A DNA stretch of 64,000 bases from an uncultured Lachnospiraceae bacterium. GTDB taxonomy: Bacteria; Bacillota; Clostridia; Lachnospirales; Lachnospiraceae. The stretch covers positions 28,363-92,362 of the forward strand of contig CAKRJH010000011.1 of the NCBI GenBank assembly GCA_934351255.1, given 5' to 3'. The position numbers and the translations under genes are program-made. The notes under the pieces were generated by a model. The model was not told where the DNA came from and searched no databases. It saw nothing but the letters and a program-made list of their open reading frames with translations. This document shows, piece by piece, positions 49,904 to 59,580 of the stretch (the first letter of the stretch is position 1; every line of letters starts with the position of its first letter).

Positions 49904-50722
49904 TTAAATCTGCTCCGATGGTGTCCTGGTATATGGATTGTTCATGCAGAATCCGTGATCGAGTGGGCCACAGCCCTGTCCCAGCTCCAGCATGGCTCCG
50001 AGTGCTCCGCTCAGATACTGTTTGGCGCGCAGGACTGAGGTATCCATATCAAATCCCTTGGCCAGATTCGCTGCAATGGCACTGGACAATGTACAGCCCG
50101 TTCCATGCGTATTTGGATTGTCGATCCGCTCAGCGCGGAACCATTTCATCACTCCATCGTGATACAAAAGATCATTGGCATCTTCCACGCTGTGTCCCCC
50201 CTTGAGCAGGACGGAACAGCCGTAGAGTTCATGCATCTTGACCGCAGCCTCCTGCATGTCCTGCGCCCCACGGATATCCATTCCTGCAAGAACCTGTGCC
50301 TCCGGGATATTCGGAGTGACCAGACTGCAGACCGGGAACAGTTCCTGCGTCATCGCCACCACGGCATCACTGGTGATCAGACTGGAGCCACTGGTCGCCA
50401 CCATCACCGGATCCACCACCACATTCTGCGCCTGATACTGCGTCAGTTTCTCCACGATCACATGGATCAGGTCACTCGAAGACACCATGCCGATCTTGAC
50501 CGCCTCCGGATAAATATCCGTAAAAATGCTGTCGAGCTGCTGCTCCAGAAATTCCGGTGTGGATTCCATAATTCCTTCTACACCTGTAGTATTCTGTGCC
50601 GTCAATGCAGTCACCGCGCTCATGGCATAGACTCCATTGCTCACCATCGTCTTGATATCGGCCTGAATGCCTGCTCCTCCACTGCAATCACTTCCTGCAA
50701 TCGTCAATGCTGTATGTCTCAT
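49904..50722 (-). CDS. PfkB-type hydroxymethylpyrimidine / pyridoxal kinase
   Basis: A 272-residue kinase. TIAGSDCSGGAGIQADIKTM at the N-terminus is the ThiD/PdxK signature; also VVDPVMVATSGSSL, TPNIPEAQVLAGM, VLLKGGHS and the catalytic-loop NTHGTGCTLSSAIAAN. ThiD phosphorylates hydroxymethylpyrimidine for thiamine; related Firmicute PdxK phosphorylates pyridoxine. No thi genes are nearby, so the substrate is left open. ATG at 50722 is preferred over 50734. Confidence 0.9.
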   Translation of the reverse strand: MRHTALTIAGSDCSGGAGIQADIKTMVSNGVYAMSAVTALTAQNTTGVEGIMESTPEFLEQQLDSIFTDIYPEAVKIGMVSSSDLIHVIVEKLTQYQAQNVVVDPVMVATSGSSLITSDAVVAMTQELFPVCSLVTPNIPEAQVLAGMDIRGAQDMQEAAVKMHELYGCSVLLKGGHSVEDANDLLYHDGVMKWFRAERIDNPNTHGTGCTLSSAIAANLAKGFDMDTSVLRAKQYLSGALGAMLELGQGCGPLDHGFCMNNPYTRTPSEQI

Positions 50723-50739
50723 CTTCGTACCCATCCTTT

Positions 50740-51399
50740 CTATAACCGGTTCAGAAGACTGTCGATGGTCTCCTGTTCTCCCACATAATATGTCACCTGA
50801 TTCCTGATGTCATCCTGTTCCAGCCTGCTGCTTTCATCGTAGACTCCGGCCGTCACAAACCCGGCCTGTATCGCGGTCTCGATCGCGTGCAGAGAGTCCT
50901 CCACGATCAGACAATGCTCCGGCTGTACGCCCAGATATTCGGCTGCTGCCAGAAAGACATCCGGTCTGGTCTTGCCTGCACCCACCTCGGAGCAGGTAAA
51001 TACCTTCTTTATCATAGGACGAATTTGACATCTGGTCAATGCATGTTCCAGCATATCCAGGTCACTCGCCGAGGCGATCACCGCCGGAATCCCCCTCCTG
51101 GCAAGGTTTTCCAGCATTCTGCGCACTCCCGCCTTCAATGTGACTTCCTGATAGTAAAAATTTCTCACCATATCCTGGATCTGCCCGACGATCTCCTCCA
51201 CAGTCAGATCCAGCCGGTACTCAACCCTCAAATAGTCGGCAGCTTCCTCAAAACTCATCTTGCTGACCGCCTTGGTCGTCTCCTCTCTCATCTCCAGGCC
51301 CAGACTCCGAAGGTATTTTTCGTCCAGCTCATCCCACATCCACATGGAATCAAACAGCACGCCATCCACATCAAAGATCACAGCCTGTATCTTCTGCAT
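50740..51399 (-). CDS. HAD-family phosphatase (beta-phosphoglucomutase-like)
   Basis: A 219-residue HAD hydrolase with the nucleophile motif FDVDGVLFDSMW, a helical cap domain (about 15-85), motif II ASASD, the Lys in GAGKTRPDVFLAAAEYL and the acidic motif IVEDSLHAIETA. The lineage resembles beta-phosphoglucomutase and other small sugar-phosphate phosphatases. The start codon is 1 nt after the MATE stop codon, so translation is coupled. Confidence 0.87.
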   Translation of the reverse strand: MQKIQAVIFDVDGVLFDSMWMWDELDEKYLRSLGLEMREETTKAVSKMSFEEAADYLRVEYRLDLTVEEIVGQIQDMVRNFYYQEVTLKAGVRRMLENLARRGIPAVIASASDLDMLEHALTRCQIRPMIKKVFTCSEVGAGKTRPDVFLAAAEYLGVQPEHCLIVEDSLHAIETAIQAGFVTAGVYDESSRLEQDDIRNQVTYYVGEQETIDSLLNRL

Positions 51400-51400
51400 A

Positions 51401-52747
51401 TCACTCACTCTTATCCCTCTTTTCCCGTTTAATCTCATACATAAAAAATGCCACACAGATCATTCCCGACAGGATCGATCCCAGCGGTGCAGCCCAGCCC
51501 ATCGGATACAGGGTATCCGGCCACCATTTGCTGGCCAGATAGGATCCCGGGATCCTCAGAAGCACGATTGACAAAATATTGTGAAAAAATGAAATCGCCG
51601 ACTTCTGATTTCCACAGAAATATCCGCTGAAGCAGAAATGGATCGCCGCAAAAAACGTGTCGGCCGCGTAGGATTTCAGATACAGACAGCCGGCTGCCAG
51701 CACCGCACCGTCTCTGGTCAGGATCCCCACCAGCGTCTGCGGCAGGAACTGGCTGTACAGGAAACACATCACGCCCCAGGTCATGGTAATGAGCAGTCCA
51801 TAGCCCAGAGACTGTCTGGCTCTCTGCGGCTTCCCTGCACCCATGTTCTGCGCCGTGATCGCGGAGATTGCAGAGAGGAAAGAAGACGGAACCAGAAACA
51901 GGAATCCGATCAGTTTCTCGACGATTCCCACAGCGGTCGCATCGATCAGGCCACGTCCATTGGCGATCACGGTGATCACGACAAAGGAAACCTGAATCAG
52001 GCCATCCTGCATTGCGATCGGCGTGCCCACCGAGAGGATCTTGCGCACCGTCTCGGTATCCCAGCGGATGTCACGGCGCGATACCGATATGCCCAGATCC
52101 ATCTTGCACATCATCACCAGAGAGACCACAACGCTCACACCCTGTCCCAGTACGGTAGCGATCGCAGCACCTCTCGCGCCAAGTCCAAAGCCACCCACCA
52201 TCACAAAGTCCATCACAACATTGACCAGACAGGCGATCAGCACAAAATACATCGGATGTCTGGAGTCTCCCGCTCCACGGAAGATACTGCTGATCACATT
52301 GTAGGCCACGATAAACGGGATTCCCAGAAAACAGATATGAAGATACTGCACGGTCTCCTCCACCGCCGGTGCCGGCACACGAAGCAGCGCGACAATGCCG
52401 CGGTTGCCAAGCACAGCGATCACACAGAACACCAGTGCAAACAGGGCAAACAGCAGAATCGACGTACCGATGATCCTGGACATCCCCTTCTTATCTTTCT
52501 GTCCGACGCAGCGCCCCACATGAACCGTCGTTCCCATCGCAAATCCCAGGATGACCACCGTCACCATGTGCATGATCTGGCTGCCGTTCGCTACAGCCGC
52601 AGAGGTGGACGTCGTATTGTATAATTTGACAACATACAGATCCACCATTCCGTAAAATGTCTGCAAAAACGCTGCCAGAAGATACGGCAGAGCAAAGGTC
52701 ACTGTACTTCTGGCCACAGAACCCGTGGTCAGATTTGATGTTTTCAT
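51401..52747 (-). CDS. MATE-family efflux transporter
   Basis: A 448-residue membrane protein with 12 hydrophobic helices and a two-fold repeat typical of MATE exporters (PYLLAAFLQTFYGMVDLYVV, GSQIMHMVTVVILGFAMGTT, GTPIAMQDGLIQVSF). Such carriers export drugs or metabolites with Na+ or H+. ATG at 52747 gives the usual family length; upstream in-frame starts exist to 52813. It heads the operon with HAD, kinase, pyrC and map. Confidence 0.92.
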   Translation of the reverse strand: MKTSNLTTGSVARSTVTFALPYLLAAFLQTFYGMVDLYVVKLYNTTSTSAAVANGSQIMHMVTVVILGFAMGTTVHVGRCVGQKDKKGMSRIIGTSILLFALFALVFCVIAVLGNRGIVALLRVPAPAVEETVQYLHICFLGIPFIVAYNVISSIFRGAGDSRHPMYFVLIACLVNVVMDFVMVGGFGLGARGAAIATVLGQGVSVVVSLVMMCKMDLGISVSRRDIRWDTETVRKILSVGTPIAMQDGLIQVSFVVITVIANGRGLIDATAVGIVEKLIGFLFLVPSSFLSAISAITAQNMGAGKPQRARQSLGYGLLITMTWGVMCFLYSQFLPQTLVGILTRDGAVLAAGCLYLKSYAADTFFAAIHFCFSGYFCGNQKSAISFFHNILSIVLLRIPGSYLASKWWPDTLYPMGWAAPLGSILSGMICVAFFMYEIKREKRDKSE

Positions 52748-52845
52748 CTCATTCCTCATTTCTTTCGTATATTGTTCGTTCCCATTGTCATCTATTTTCC
52801 GGGGAATTGTCAAGCGGGGAAGAGTTTGCTCAACGAAGATTTGCT

Positions 52846-53073
52846 TTAGTTTAACTTCCCATACTCCTCGTCAGACACAGCCTCGCACCACTCATTAGAG
52901 GTCTCCTCGCCCGGCACCTCAACGGCCAGATGACTGAACCAGCTGTCCGGCGCAGCGCCATGCCAGTGCTTCACCTCTGCCGGAATATTGATGCAGTCGC
53001 CCGGTTTCATCTCGATGGCCTCTTTACCCTCCTCCTGATAATAACCGCGGCCGGCCACACAGATCAGGTCCTG
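52846..53073 (-). pseudogene. 5'-truncated cupin remnant
   Basis: About 75 codons equal the C-terminal half of a small cupin protein (CVAGRGYYQEEGKEAIEMKPG, HWHGAAPDSWFSHLAVEV). The N-terminal half with the first cupin motif is missing; instead the frame continues into unrelated codons up to 53121. A full-length member has about 130-145 residues. No ribosome binding site fits the possible starts. It is probably the residue of a deletion next to the SDR promoter. Confidence 0.7.
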
Positions 53074-53113
53074 CTTGGTATAACAATTCAATGTAATGGA
53101 AATTATCATGACA

Positions 53114-53143
53114 TTGAACAAATACCCTCTGCCGTGGTATAAT
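53114..53143 (+). promoter_or_regulatory. Promoter of the SDR gene
   Basis: TTGAAC, 18 nt, TATAAT, about 50 nt before the start codon at 53195. It lies at the broken end of the cupin remnant. Confidence 0.7.
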
Positions 53144-53194
53144 GATCATCAAGAAAACTGATCAATTACCATTCCAACGGAAAGGAGACTACAA

Positions 53195-53995
53195 ATGGGA
53201 TTTCTTACAGGTAAAACAGTAATTATCACCGGCGGCGGCCGGGCGACACTTCAGGATGGAAGCTGCGGCTCCATCGGCTACGGCATTGCGACCGCATATG
53301 CCAAGGAGGGCGCAAATATTGTAGTGACCGGGCGTAATGTACAGAAGCTGACAGACGCCAAGGCCGAATTGGAAGAAAAATATGGCATCCGGGTGCTCCC
53401 TGTGCAGGCAGACATCTGTGCCGGCGCGGACAATGAAGCGACTGTGGCTCATGTCATTGATGAGGCGGTGAAGACCTTCGGACACATTGATGTCCTGATC
53501 AACAATGCGCAGGCCTCCGCTTCCGGCGTGACCCTGGCAGACCACACGACCGCCCAGTTTGATCTGGCGATCTACTCCGGTCTGTATGCCGCATTCTACT
53601 ATATGAAAGCCTGCTATCCATATCTGAAGGAAAGCAAAGGATCCGTGATCAACTTTGCATCCGGAGCCGGCTTGTTTGGAAACTTCGGCCAGTGTGCCTA
53701 CGCGGCGGCCAAGGAGGGCATCCGTGGACTGACCCGTGTCGCTGCGACCGAATGGGGTCCGGACGGGATCAATGTCAATGCCGTCTGTCCACTGGCCTGG
53801 ACCGCACAGCTTGAGAACTTCGAGCAGGCGTATCCGGATGCATTCAAGGCCAATGTCAAGATGCCTCCGATGGGACACTATGGCAATGTCGAGACCGAGA
53901 TCGGACGCGTCTGCGTACAGCTTGCCTCCCCGGATTTCAAATTTATGACCGGCGAGACGCTGACTCTGGAGGGTGGACTCGGACAGAGACCATAA
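53195..53995 (+). CDS. Classical SDR-family oxidoreductase
   Basis: A 266-residue NAD(P)-dependent dehydrogenase. The cofactor motif TGGGRATLQDGSCGSIGYGI is longer than the usual TGxxxGIG because of an insert; also INNAQ, INFASGAG and the catalytic YAAAK. The C-terminus ends in GETLTLEGGLGQR. GGAGA lies 7 nt before the ATG. The gene stands alone, with a terminator after it. The substrate is unknown; 3-oxoacyl-ACP reductase, sugar- or steroid-type activities are possible for this subfamily. Confidence 0.9.
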   Translation: MGFLTGKTVIITGGGRATLQDGSCGSIGYGIATAYAKEGANIVVTGRNVQKLTDAKAELEEKYGIRVLPVQADICAGADNEATVAHVIDEAVKTFGHIDVLINNAQASASGVTLADHTTAQFDLAIYSGLYAAFYYMKACYPYLKESKGSVINFASGAGLFGNFGQCAYAAAKEGIRGLTRVAATEWGPDGINVNAVCPLAWTAQLENFEQAYPDAFKANVKMPPMGHYGNVETEIGRVCVQLASPDFKFMTGETLTLEGGLGQRP

Positions 53996-54076
53996 TTCCG
54001 ACTGAGAACGGTCAGATCTTTGCAGACGACCAGACCGTTTCAGCAGGTCATTTTTCAACCAATCAGATGACAAAAC

Positions 54077-54116
54077 AGAACCGGGACCACACCATACGGT
54101 ATGATCCCGGTTCTTT
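54077..54116. terminator. Bidirectional terminator between SDR and CmpB-like gene
   Basis: AGAACCGGGA / TCCCGGTTCT with a 17-nt loop, then TTCTATTT; the A-rich left flank allows weak action on the other strand. Confidence 0.7.
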
Positions 54117-54129
54117 CTATTTATCATGA

Positions 54130-55095
54130 TTATTTGAGAAATTTCCATTCGACAAAACGCGACTGCATCCAGTCATCCGGCGCCCCGATGTCGATCTCCT
54201 GCGCAAATCTTGAACGCGGCCCGATGCCATAATGCCTCTCGCTCCATCGCAGGATGGACGCTCCGGTAAAATACAGGTCTACGACCAGAACCAGCGTCAG
54301 CACGACACAGGCTGTGCCCCAGAATCTTCCCTGAAACTTGCTCAGCACGTTGTTGATCCTCGTATAGGACAGGCACATGACCAGTGCCACCACGCCCCAG
54401 CCGATCGCATAATTCAGACAGATGATACCCTTGTAGTTCATAAACTGATGCTCATAGTTCCAGGCTCTCATGCCCAGACCGTACCTCAGCAGCAGACCTC
54501 CGCACAATTCCAATACCGTTGCAGCCGCCGTCATAAACAGCACCCTTGTGACAAGATGTTTCTCGCGCAGCTTGACCGCGCAGACATAAAAGATCACCGC
54601 GCCAAGTCCATACAGGATGTTCAATGCACCAAACACAGAGACCACATGGCTCTCCCAGTGTCCCTTCTTCACGACACAGAACACTCCTTCAATAAGCACT
54701 CCGGCCACACTTCCTGCCAGAAACAGCCAGAACAGTTTGCTGTAAGTGATATATGGATCCTCCTCTATTTCTCCCCACTGTCGTCCCCTGGGACGCTCCT
54801 CCCCGTCCTGCTTCTTTTCAAATCGTCTCTTGATCCACAGTGTAATACCGATGCAGATCGGGAAAAACGGAGTAAACGGACCGGACCAGAAGATCAGACA
54901 GGCAGATGCCACTGCGGAACACCATTTCCAGCCAAACAGAAAGTGTAACAGATATCCTCCCCAGACCGGTGAATACACGATCACTGCCACGCACAACAAC
55001 AGAAGCAATGTCGTCTTGTCCTTACATTCATCCAACACCCAGCGCATGAAATTTTTGATTCTGTTTTTCATTGGTATTTTCGCCATTCTAATCAC
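54130..55095 (-). CDS. CmpB-like putative ABC transporter permease
   Basis: About 321 residues with six to eight membrane helices. First part: GGYLLHFLFGWKW, FWSGPFTPFFPICIGIT, WIKRRFEKK. The second part (about 110-290) has SKLFWLFLAGSVAGVLIEG, LELCGGLLLR and LNYAIGWGVVAL, the arrangement of the CmpB-type putative permease family (PF06541). No ATPase is adjacent. The start is uncertain: GTG 55095, ATG 55086 and ATG 55071 are in frame and none has a strong ribosome binding site. Function unknown. Confidence 0.7.
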   Translation of the reverse strand: MIRMAKIPMKNRIKNFMRWVLDECKDKTTLLLLLCVAVIVYSPVWGGYLLHFLFGWKWCSAVASACLIFWSGPFTPFFPICIGITLWIKRRFEKKQDGEERPRGRQWGEIEEDPYITYSKLFWLFLAGSVAGVLIEGVFCVVKKGHWESHVVSVFGALNILYGLGAVIFYVCAVKLREKHLVTRVLFMTAAATVLELCGGLLLRYGLGMRAWNYEHQFMNYKGIICLNYAIGWGVVALVMCLSYTRINNVLSKFQGRFWGTACVVLTLVLVVDLYFTGASILRWSERHYGIGPRSRFAQEIDIGAPDDWMQSRFVEWKFLK

Positions 55096-55240
55096 TATGC
55101 CTTTCCGATACTTCTCTATATCTCTCGTAAGTTCTGTTATTCATCCTAAGCGAAAACCTGATAAAATTCAACTTTCTGTGCAAAATTTAATAAATATTTA
55201 AAGTTATCTTTCCGGCAAGTACAAATGGCTTTCCCGTCCC

Positions 55241-56974
55241 TTAAATCTTCCAACTCACCGCTTTCTGTCTGGAATCCACAAACCGACGATAGATTCCCTC
55301 CTGCTGCATCAGTTCCCGGTGTGTTCCTTTCTGCGAAATCTTTCCCTGATCCACCACCACGATCTGATCGGCATTCCTGACCGTCTTAAGACGGTGTGCG
55401 ATCATGATAATGGTCTTCTCACGGGTCAGCGCATCGATGGCATCCACCAGATCCTTTTCATTCTCCGGATCCACATTGGCAGTCGCCTCATCCAGGATAA
55501 TGACCGGAGAATCCTTCATGATCGCACGCGCGATCGAAATGCGCTGTTTCTCGCCTCCGGACAATGTCGCACCACCCTCGCCGATCACCGTGTCATAGCC
55601 ATCCGGAAGTGCCATGATAAAGTCATGACAGCAGGCCTTCTTTGCCGCATCCACGACCTCCTCCCGGCTTGCTTCCGGCCGGCCGAATTTGATATTGTTC
55701 TCAATGGTATCCGCAAACAGATACACCGTCTGGAAGACGAAGGAGAAGTTTTTCATCAGGCTGTTCATGCTGTAGTCGCGGACATTGATCCCGCCCAGAG
55801 TCACCGCTCCGGCATCCACGTCCCAGAATCTGGCGATCAGGTTACACAGAGTACTCTTTCCGCTGCCGGAAGGCCCTACGATCGCGGTAGTCGTCTTCTC
55901 CGGGATCGTCAGAGAAATGCCGTCAATGATCTTTCTCCTGTCATAGGAAAATGACACATTGTCCAGCACAATATCGTGGTTTGGCGGCGTGATCTCCTGT
56001 CCGTCAATGTCCATGGTATCCAGTTCCAGAATCTCATTGGCCTTATCCACACAGACACTGACCACATGAAGCAGGGACGAATAGGTTCCCGCAGATTCCA
56101 GACTCGCATACAGTAAAAAGGCGGATACGGACATGCCGATGGCATAGATCATATTCATCGTGCCATGCACATAGAAATATGCAGACATAGCAATCACCGC
56201 AGCACTGGTTAGTTTCGTCACAGTGCTCTGCAGGAAATGAAACGGCACAAACACCATCTCCATCTTGATATTCGTCTCCGCGCTGGCCTCATTGGCCGCA
56301 TTGAGGCGTCTGGTCTGTTTTCCGATCAGATTGTAGGATTTCACCTCGGAAATACCCTGGATATATTCCATGATCTGGTTGACCAGTTCGGTATCACAGG
56401 CCACCTTGCGCTCAGACTCTTTCCTGCCCATCCGCTGCATCACCGCATTGATCCCGAAGAAGAGCAGCACTCCGGCCAGAGAGATCAGACCGATACGCCA
56501 GTCAAACAGCAGGATCATCAGAATGATCATCGCCGTCTCCAGGATACCCTGTGTGGTCAGCATGACGACTCTCGTCGCTACGTCCCCGAGGTTCTCCATG
56601 GTATTGGTGGTCACGGAAGAAATCTCACCGATGCTGTTGGCGTTAAAATATCCCATCGGAAGGTATCTCAGATGCTGCGCGATCTCAATACGCTTAAAGG
56701 CACAGGCATCGTACCCACCCTCCGTCTGCAGCACGGTCGAACGCATCTTACACAGGACACTGAGAAAGACGGAAATGCCCATGATGATCAGTGAACCTGC
56801 AATATATTTTCCAAGGGATCTCCCCTCTAAAATACCCATCAGAATATACATGATCGCCGGAATCTTCATGGCCGAAGCCAGTGCCTCCACCACGCCCAGT
56901 CCGATCGAACGCTTGAATTTCCGACTGTTTTCAGGGCCGGAAAATCTGAAAAATTTGCTTAACACTCCGAACAT
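55241..56974 (-). CDS. ABC exporter subunit, second of a heterodimeric pair
   Basis: A 577-residue fused permease-ATPase. Six membrane helices (about 30-310), then Walker A GPSGSGKSTLC, signature LSGGEKQRISIARA, Walker B VIILDEATANVD and the H-loop IAHRLKTV. The start at 56974 has AGGAGG 7 nt upstream and overlaps the end of the first subunit by 16 nt. Such pairs export lipids, peptides or drugs. Members beside a TetR repressor are often multidrug or stress exporters, but the substrate here is not known. Confidence 0.92.
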   Translation of the reverse strand: MFGVLSKFFRFSGPENSRKFKRSIGLGVVEALASAMKIPAIMYILMGILEGRSLGKYIAGSLIIMGISVFLSVLCKMRSTVLQTEGGYDACAFKRIEIAQHLRYLPMGYFNANSIGEISSVTTNTMENLGDVATRVVMLTTQGILETAMIILMILLFDWRIGLISLAGVLLFFGINAVMQRMGRKESERKVACDTELVNQIMEYIQGISEVKSYNLIGKQTRRLNAANEASAETNIKMEMVFVPFHFLQSTVTKLTSAAVIAMSAYFYVHGTMNMIYAIGMSVSAFLLYASLESAGTYSSLLHVVSVCVDKANEILELDTMDIDGQEITPPNHDIVLDNVSFSYDRRKIIDGISLTIPEKTTTAIVGPSGSGKSTLCNLIARFWDVDAGAVTLGGINVRDYSMNSLMKNFSFVFQTVYLFADTIENNIKFGRPEASREEVVDAAKKACCHDFIMALPDGYDTVIGEGGATLSGGEKQRISIARAIMKDSPVIILDEATANVDPENEKDLVDAIDALTREKTIIMIAHRLKTVRNADQIVVVDQGKISQKGTHRELMQQEGIYRRFVDSRQKAVSWKI

Positions 56975-58728
56975 ACGCCAACCTCCTTTACGGTATCCTT
57001 GACAGAAATATGAGCACTCCACATTTCCTCATACAATGGGCAGTCTGCCAGCAGTTCCTCATGCGTTCCATGCGCCTGGATCTGTCCGTCTTTCACGACA
57101 AAGATCTGATCACTGTCCTTAATTGTGGACAGTCTGTGCGCAATGACAATCAGTGTTTTTCCCTCGACCAGTTTCGCGATCGAATTCTGCAGGATCGCCT
57201 CATTTTCCGGATCGGTATAGGCGGTGGCCTCATCGAGGATCACGATCGGCGCATCCTTTAACATCGCCCTGGCGATGGAAATTCTCTGTCTCTCACCGCC
57301 CGAGAGATGACCGCCGGCACCTCCGACCACCGTATCAAACCCATTCTCCAGATTCATGATAAAGTCGTAACAGCCACTCTTTGCTGCCACTTCCTCCACC
57401 TGCGCATCGGTTGCCTCCGGGTTTCCCTGACGGATGTTTTCGCGCACCGTCTCATTGAACAGATAGTTATCCTGGGAAACATAGGCGACGCGGCGGTAAA
57501 AGTCAGGCAATGCGATCTGACGCACATCGACACCACCGATCCTGATACTTCCCTGTGTCGCATCCCACAGAGAGGCGATCAGTTTGGCGATCGTAGACTT
57601 TCCGCTGCCGGACGGTCCCACGATCGCATTGACCGTTCCGGCACCCATGGTCATATTGATCCCATGCAGAACCTCCTGGTCATGATAGGCGAACCGGACA
57701 TTCTCCAGTGTAATTGAGTTGTCAGCAGGCACAGCCTCGCTTACCTGTGGCCGCTCAAGTTCCGGCTGCTCCAGCATGCCGGTCACTTCGCCGATCACAA
57801 CCCCAATCTTGCCCAGATCATCCATGTAAGAGCCGACGGTGATCAACGGCCCCACAATTCCCAGAGACAGGATAATGCACAGCACATAGTCAGATACTGT
57901 CAGCGTGCCATTGTCCACATAATGCGCACCGATCGGCAGCACCGTCAGAAGGGTATACGGCATGACCACAAACATCAGCGACTGGAACAATGCACATTTC
58001 TTCATCCATGAGACGAACGAATCGGCACAGTCCCTTGCCGCCTGCGTAAACTTGGCATAGGAACTCTGTGTCTTGCCAAAGGCCTTGATCACTTCGATTC
58101 CGTCAATGTATTCCACCGCCGCATCATTGAGCGCCTTGGTCGTGCGCACCGTACGCTCAAAATTCGGCGTATAACTGATCATCATTCCAAAGAACGATAA
58201 AAATCCCACAACCATCGGCACAAAGGACCAGAGCGCCAGTCTCCAGTCTGTCATAAAGAAATAGACGATCACGATGACCGGTGCCAGCAGATTGGAGGTA
58301 AACTCCGGAACCACATGCGCCAGCGTGGTCTCAATGCTGTCAATACGCTCCACCATAATGTTCTTTATGGAGCCGGACGGCGTATCTTTCACATAGCCAA
58401 GCGGCACTCTGGCCAATTTGTCACAACAGTCCTTGCGGATATTGGAAAGAACCGCAAAGGTCGCCTTGTGGGAACAGGCTGTGGACAGGGAATGCAATAC
58501 CTCCGCAAGGACAAACGATCCCGCGATCCACGCCGCACGGATCAGATAGATATGCAGATCCTTTTCCTCCGCAAGAAACAGCCGGACCACATCCGCGATG
58601 ATAAAATAGGGAAGGATCCGAAACACGACATTGACCGTGGCCAGCAGCACACTCCACACATACGCGGACTTCTTCTGCCCTGCCCAGGTCAGGATCCAGC
58701 CAACCGGTGATTTTTTCGTTTTCTTCAT
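56959..58728 (-). CDS. ABC exporter subunit, first of a heterodimeric pair
   Basis: A 589-residue fused permease-ATPase. Membrane domain (about 15-320), Walker A GPSGSGKSTIAK, signature LSGGERQRISIARA, Walker B IVILDEATAYTD, H-loop IAHRLSTI. It precedes the second subunit with overlapping ends, so the two are made together. Its promoter region, downstream of tetR, carries the palindrome GTTAG-N6-CTAAC. Confidence 0.92.
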   Translation of the reverse strand: MKKTKKSPVGWILTWAGQKKSAYVWSVLLATVNVVFRILPYFIIADVVRLFLAEEKDLHIYLIRAAWIAGSFVLAEVLHSLSTACSHKATFAVLSNIRKDCCDKLARVPLGYVKDTPSGSIKNIMVERIDSIETTLAHVVPEFTSNLLAPVIVIVYFFMTDWRLALWSFVPMVVGFLSFFGMMISYTPNFERTVRTTKALNDAAVEYIDGIEVIKAFGKTQSSYAKFTQAARDCADSFVSWMKKCALFQSLMFVVMPYTLLTVLPIGAHYVDNGTLTVSDYVLCIILSLGIVGPLITVGSYMDDLGKIGVVIGEVTGMLEQPELERPQVSEAVPADNSITLENVRFAYHDQEVLHGINMTMGAGTVNAIVGPSGSGKSTIAKLIASLWDATQGSIRIGGVDVRQIALPDFYRRVAYVSQDNYLFNETVRENIRQGNPEATDAQVEEVAAKSGCYDFIMNLENGFDTVVGGAGGHLSGGERQRISIARAMLKDAPIVILDEATAYTDPENEAILQNSIAKLVEGKTLIVIAHRLSTIKDSDQIFVVKDGQIQAHGTHEELLADCPLYEEMWSAHISVKDTVKEVGVCSEC

Positions 58729-58755
58729 AATCAGGGTTCTCCTTTACTAATTTAT

Positions 58756-58771
58756 GTTAGAATCAACTAAC
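58756..58771. promoter_or_regulatory. Candidate TetR operator before the ABC pair
   Basis: The palindrome GTTAG-AATCAA-CTAAC overlaps the region between a TTGACT -35 box and the ABC start on the minus strand. A GC-rich hairpin GGCGGCG/CGCCGCC at 58788-58812 could end or attenuate the tetR transcript before it. Confidence 0.5.
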
Positions 58772-58824
58772 CCATAGTCAATAAAATGGGCGGCGTTTGG
58801 TGTTCGCCGCCAAATTCTATCTCA

Positions 58825-59475
58825 TCATGACTCCGGAGTTTCATCAAACTTCACATTCCAGAGCCGCTCCCAGCCACCGGTCTGAAATGTCCGTAGCTGA
58901 TCCACATTTTCCTTGGCCGTATCCCGGTCAATGTCATGCTCAATGATCTGGAACACCGAAGAAAAGAATCCGGTATAGATCATATGCATCACGCCATCAC
59001 TGACTTCATTCACCGAAACACCGGAAGCCTTCAGATCCGCCAGATATTTCCTGGTCGAACTGATCTCCCGCTCCACCATATTGTGGATGAAGTCCTCGTA
59101 CTTGCCGGTGTCTCCACAGAGTCTGAGCAGCCGGAAATGATCGTAATTATCATAGACATAGTCGATCATCTGATCCATGCCACGGGCCGAAGTATCGGCC
59201 ATGCTCTGCGTCTGCTCATCCGGTGTTTTCTGCTGGAACTCATCCAGGATCCGGTCATAGATCTCATAGATATGTTCCACATAGGGATCGACCAGCGCAT
59301 CAAAGAGCGCCTCCCGCCCCGGAAAATATTTGTAAAACGCGCCCGTTGTCAATCCCACATCCTGCAGGATCGCCCGAAGGGATGCCCCCGAAAAGCCTTC
59401 TTTGAGAAAGCGGTTCATCGCACTGTCCAGAATGCTGGCACGCGTATTTTCTGCTTTTTGTGTCATGTACATCAT
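58825..59475 (-). CDS. TetR/AcrR-family repressor
   Basis: A 216-residue regulator with an N-terminal helix-turn-helix (ILDSAMNRFLKEGFSGASLR and GLTTGAFYKYFPGREALFDAL) and a helical effector domain. GAGGG precedes the ATG at 59475. It lies 96 nt before the ABC pair on the same strand and probably controls it through the palindrome at 58756-58771. The ligand is unknown. Confidence 0.9.
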   Translation of the reverse strand: MMYMTQKAENTRASILDSAMNRFLKEGFSGASLRAILQDVGLTTGAFYKYFPGREALFDALVDPYVEHIYEIYDRILDEFQQKTPDEQTQSMADTSARGMDQMIDYVYDNYDHFRLLRLCGDTGKYEDFIHNMVEREISSTRKYLADLKASGVSVNEVSDGVMHMIYTGFFSSVFQIIEHDIDRDTAKENVDQLRTFQTGGWERLWNVKFDETPES

Positions 59476-59522
59476 ATTTTACCCTCACTTTATATCGTTC
59501 GCGTTCAATATAATACCGTTAT

Positions 59523-59550
59523 ATTTTAACGCAATGTATTAATTTGTCAA
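59523..59550 (-). promoter_or_regulatory. Predicted promoter of tetR
   Basis: On the minus strand: TTGACA, 16 nt, TAAAAT. Confidence 0.6.
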
Positions 59551-59580
59551 GTCCCCTGATGTGAAATCACCATTCCTCTT

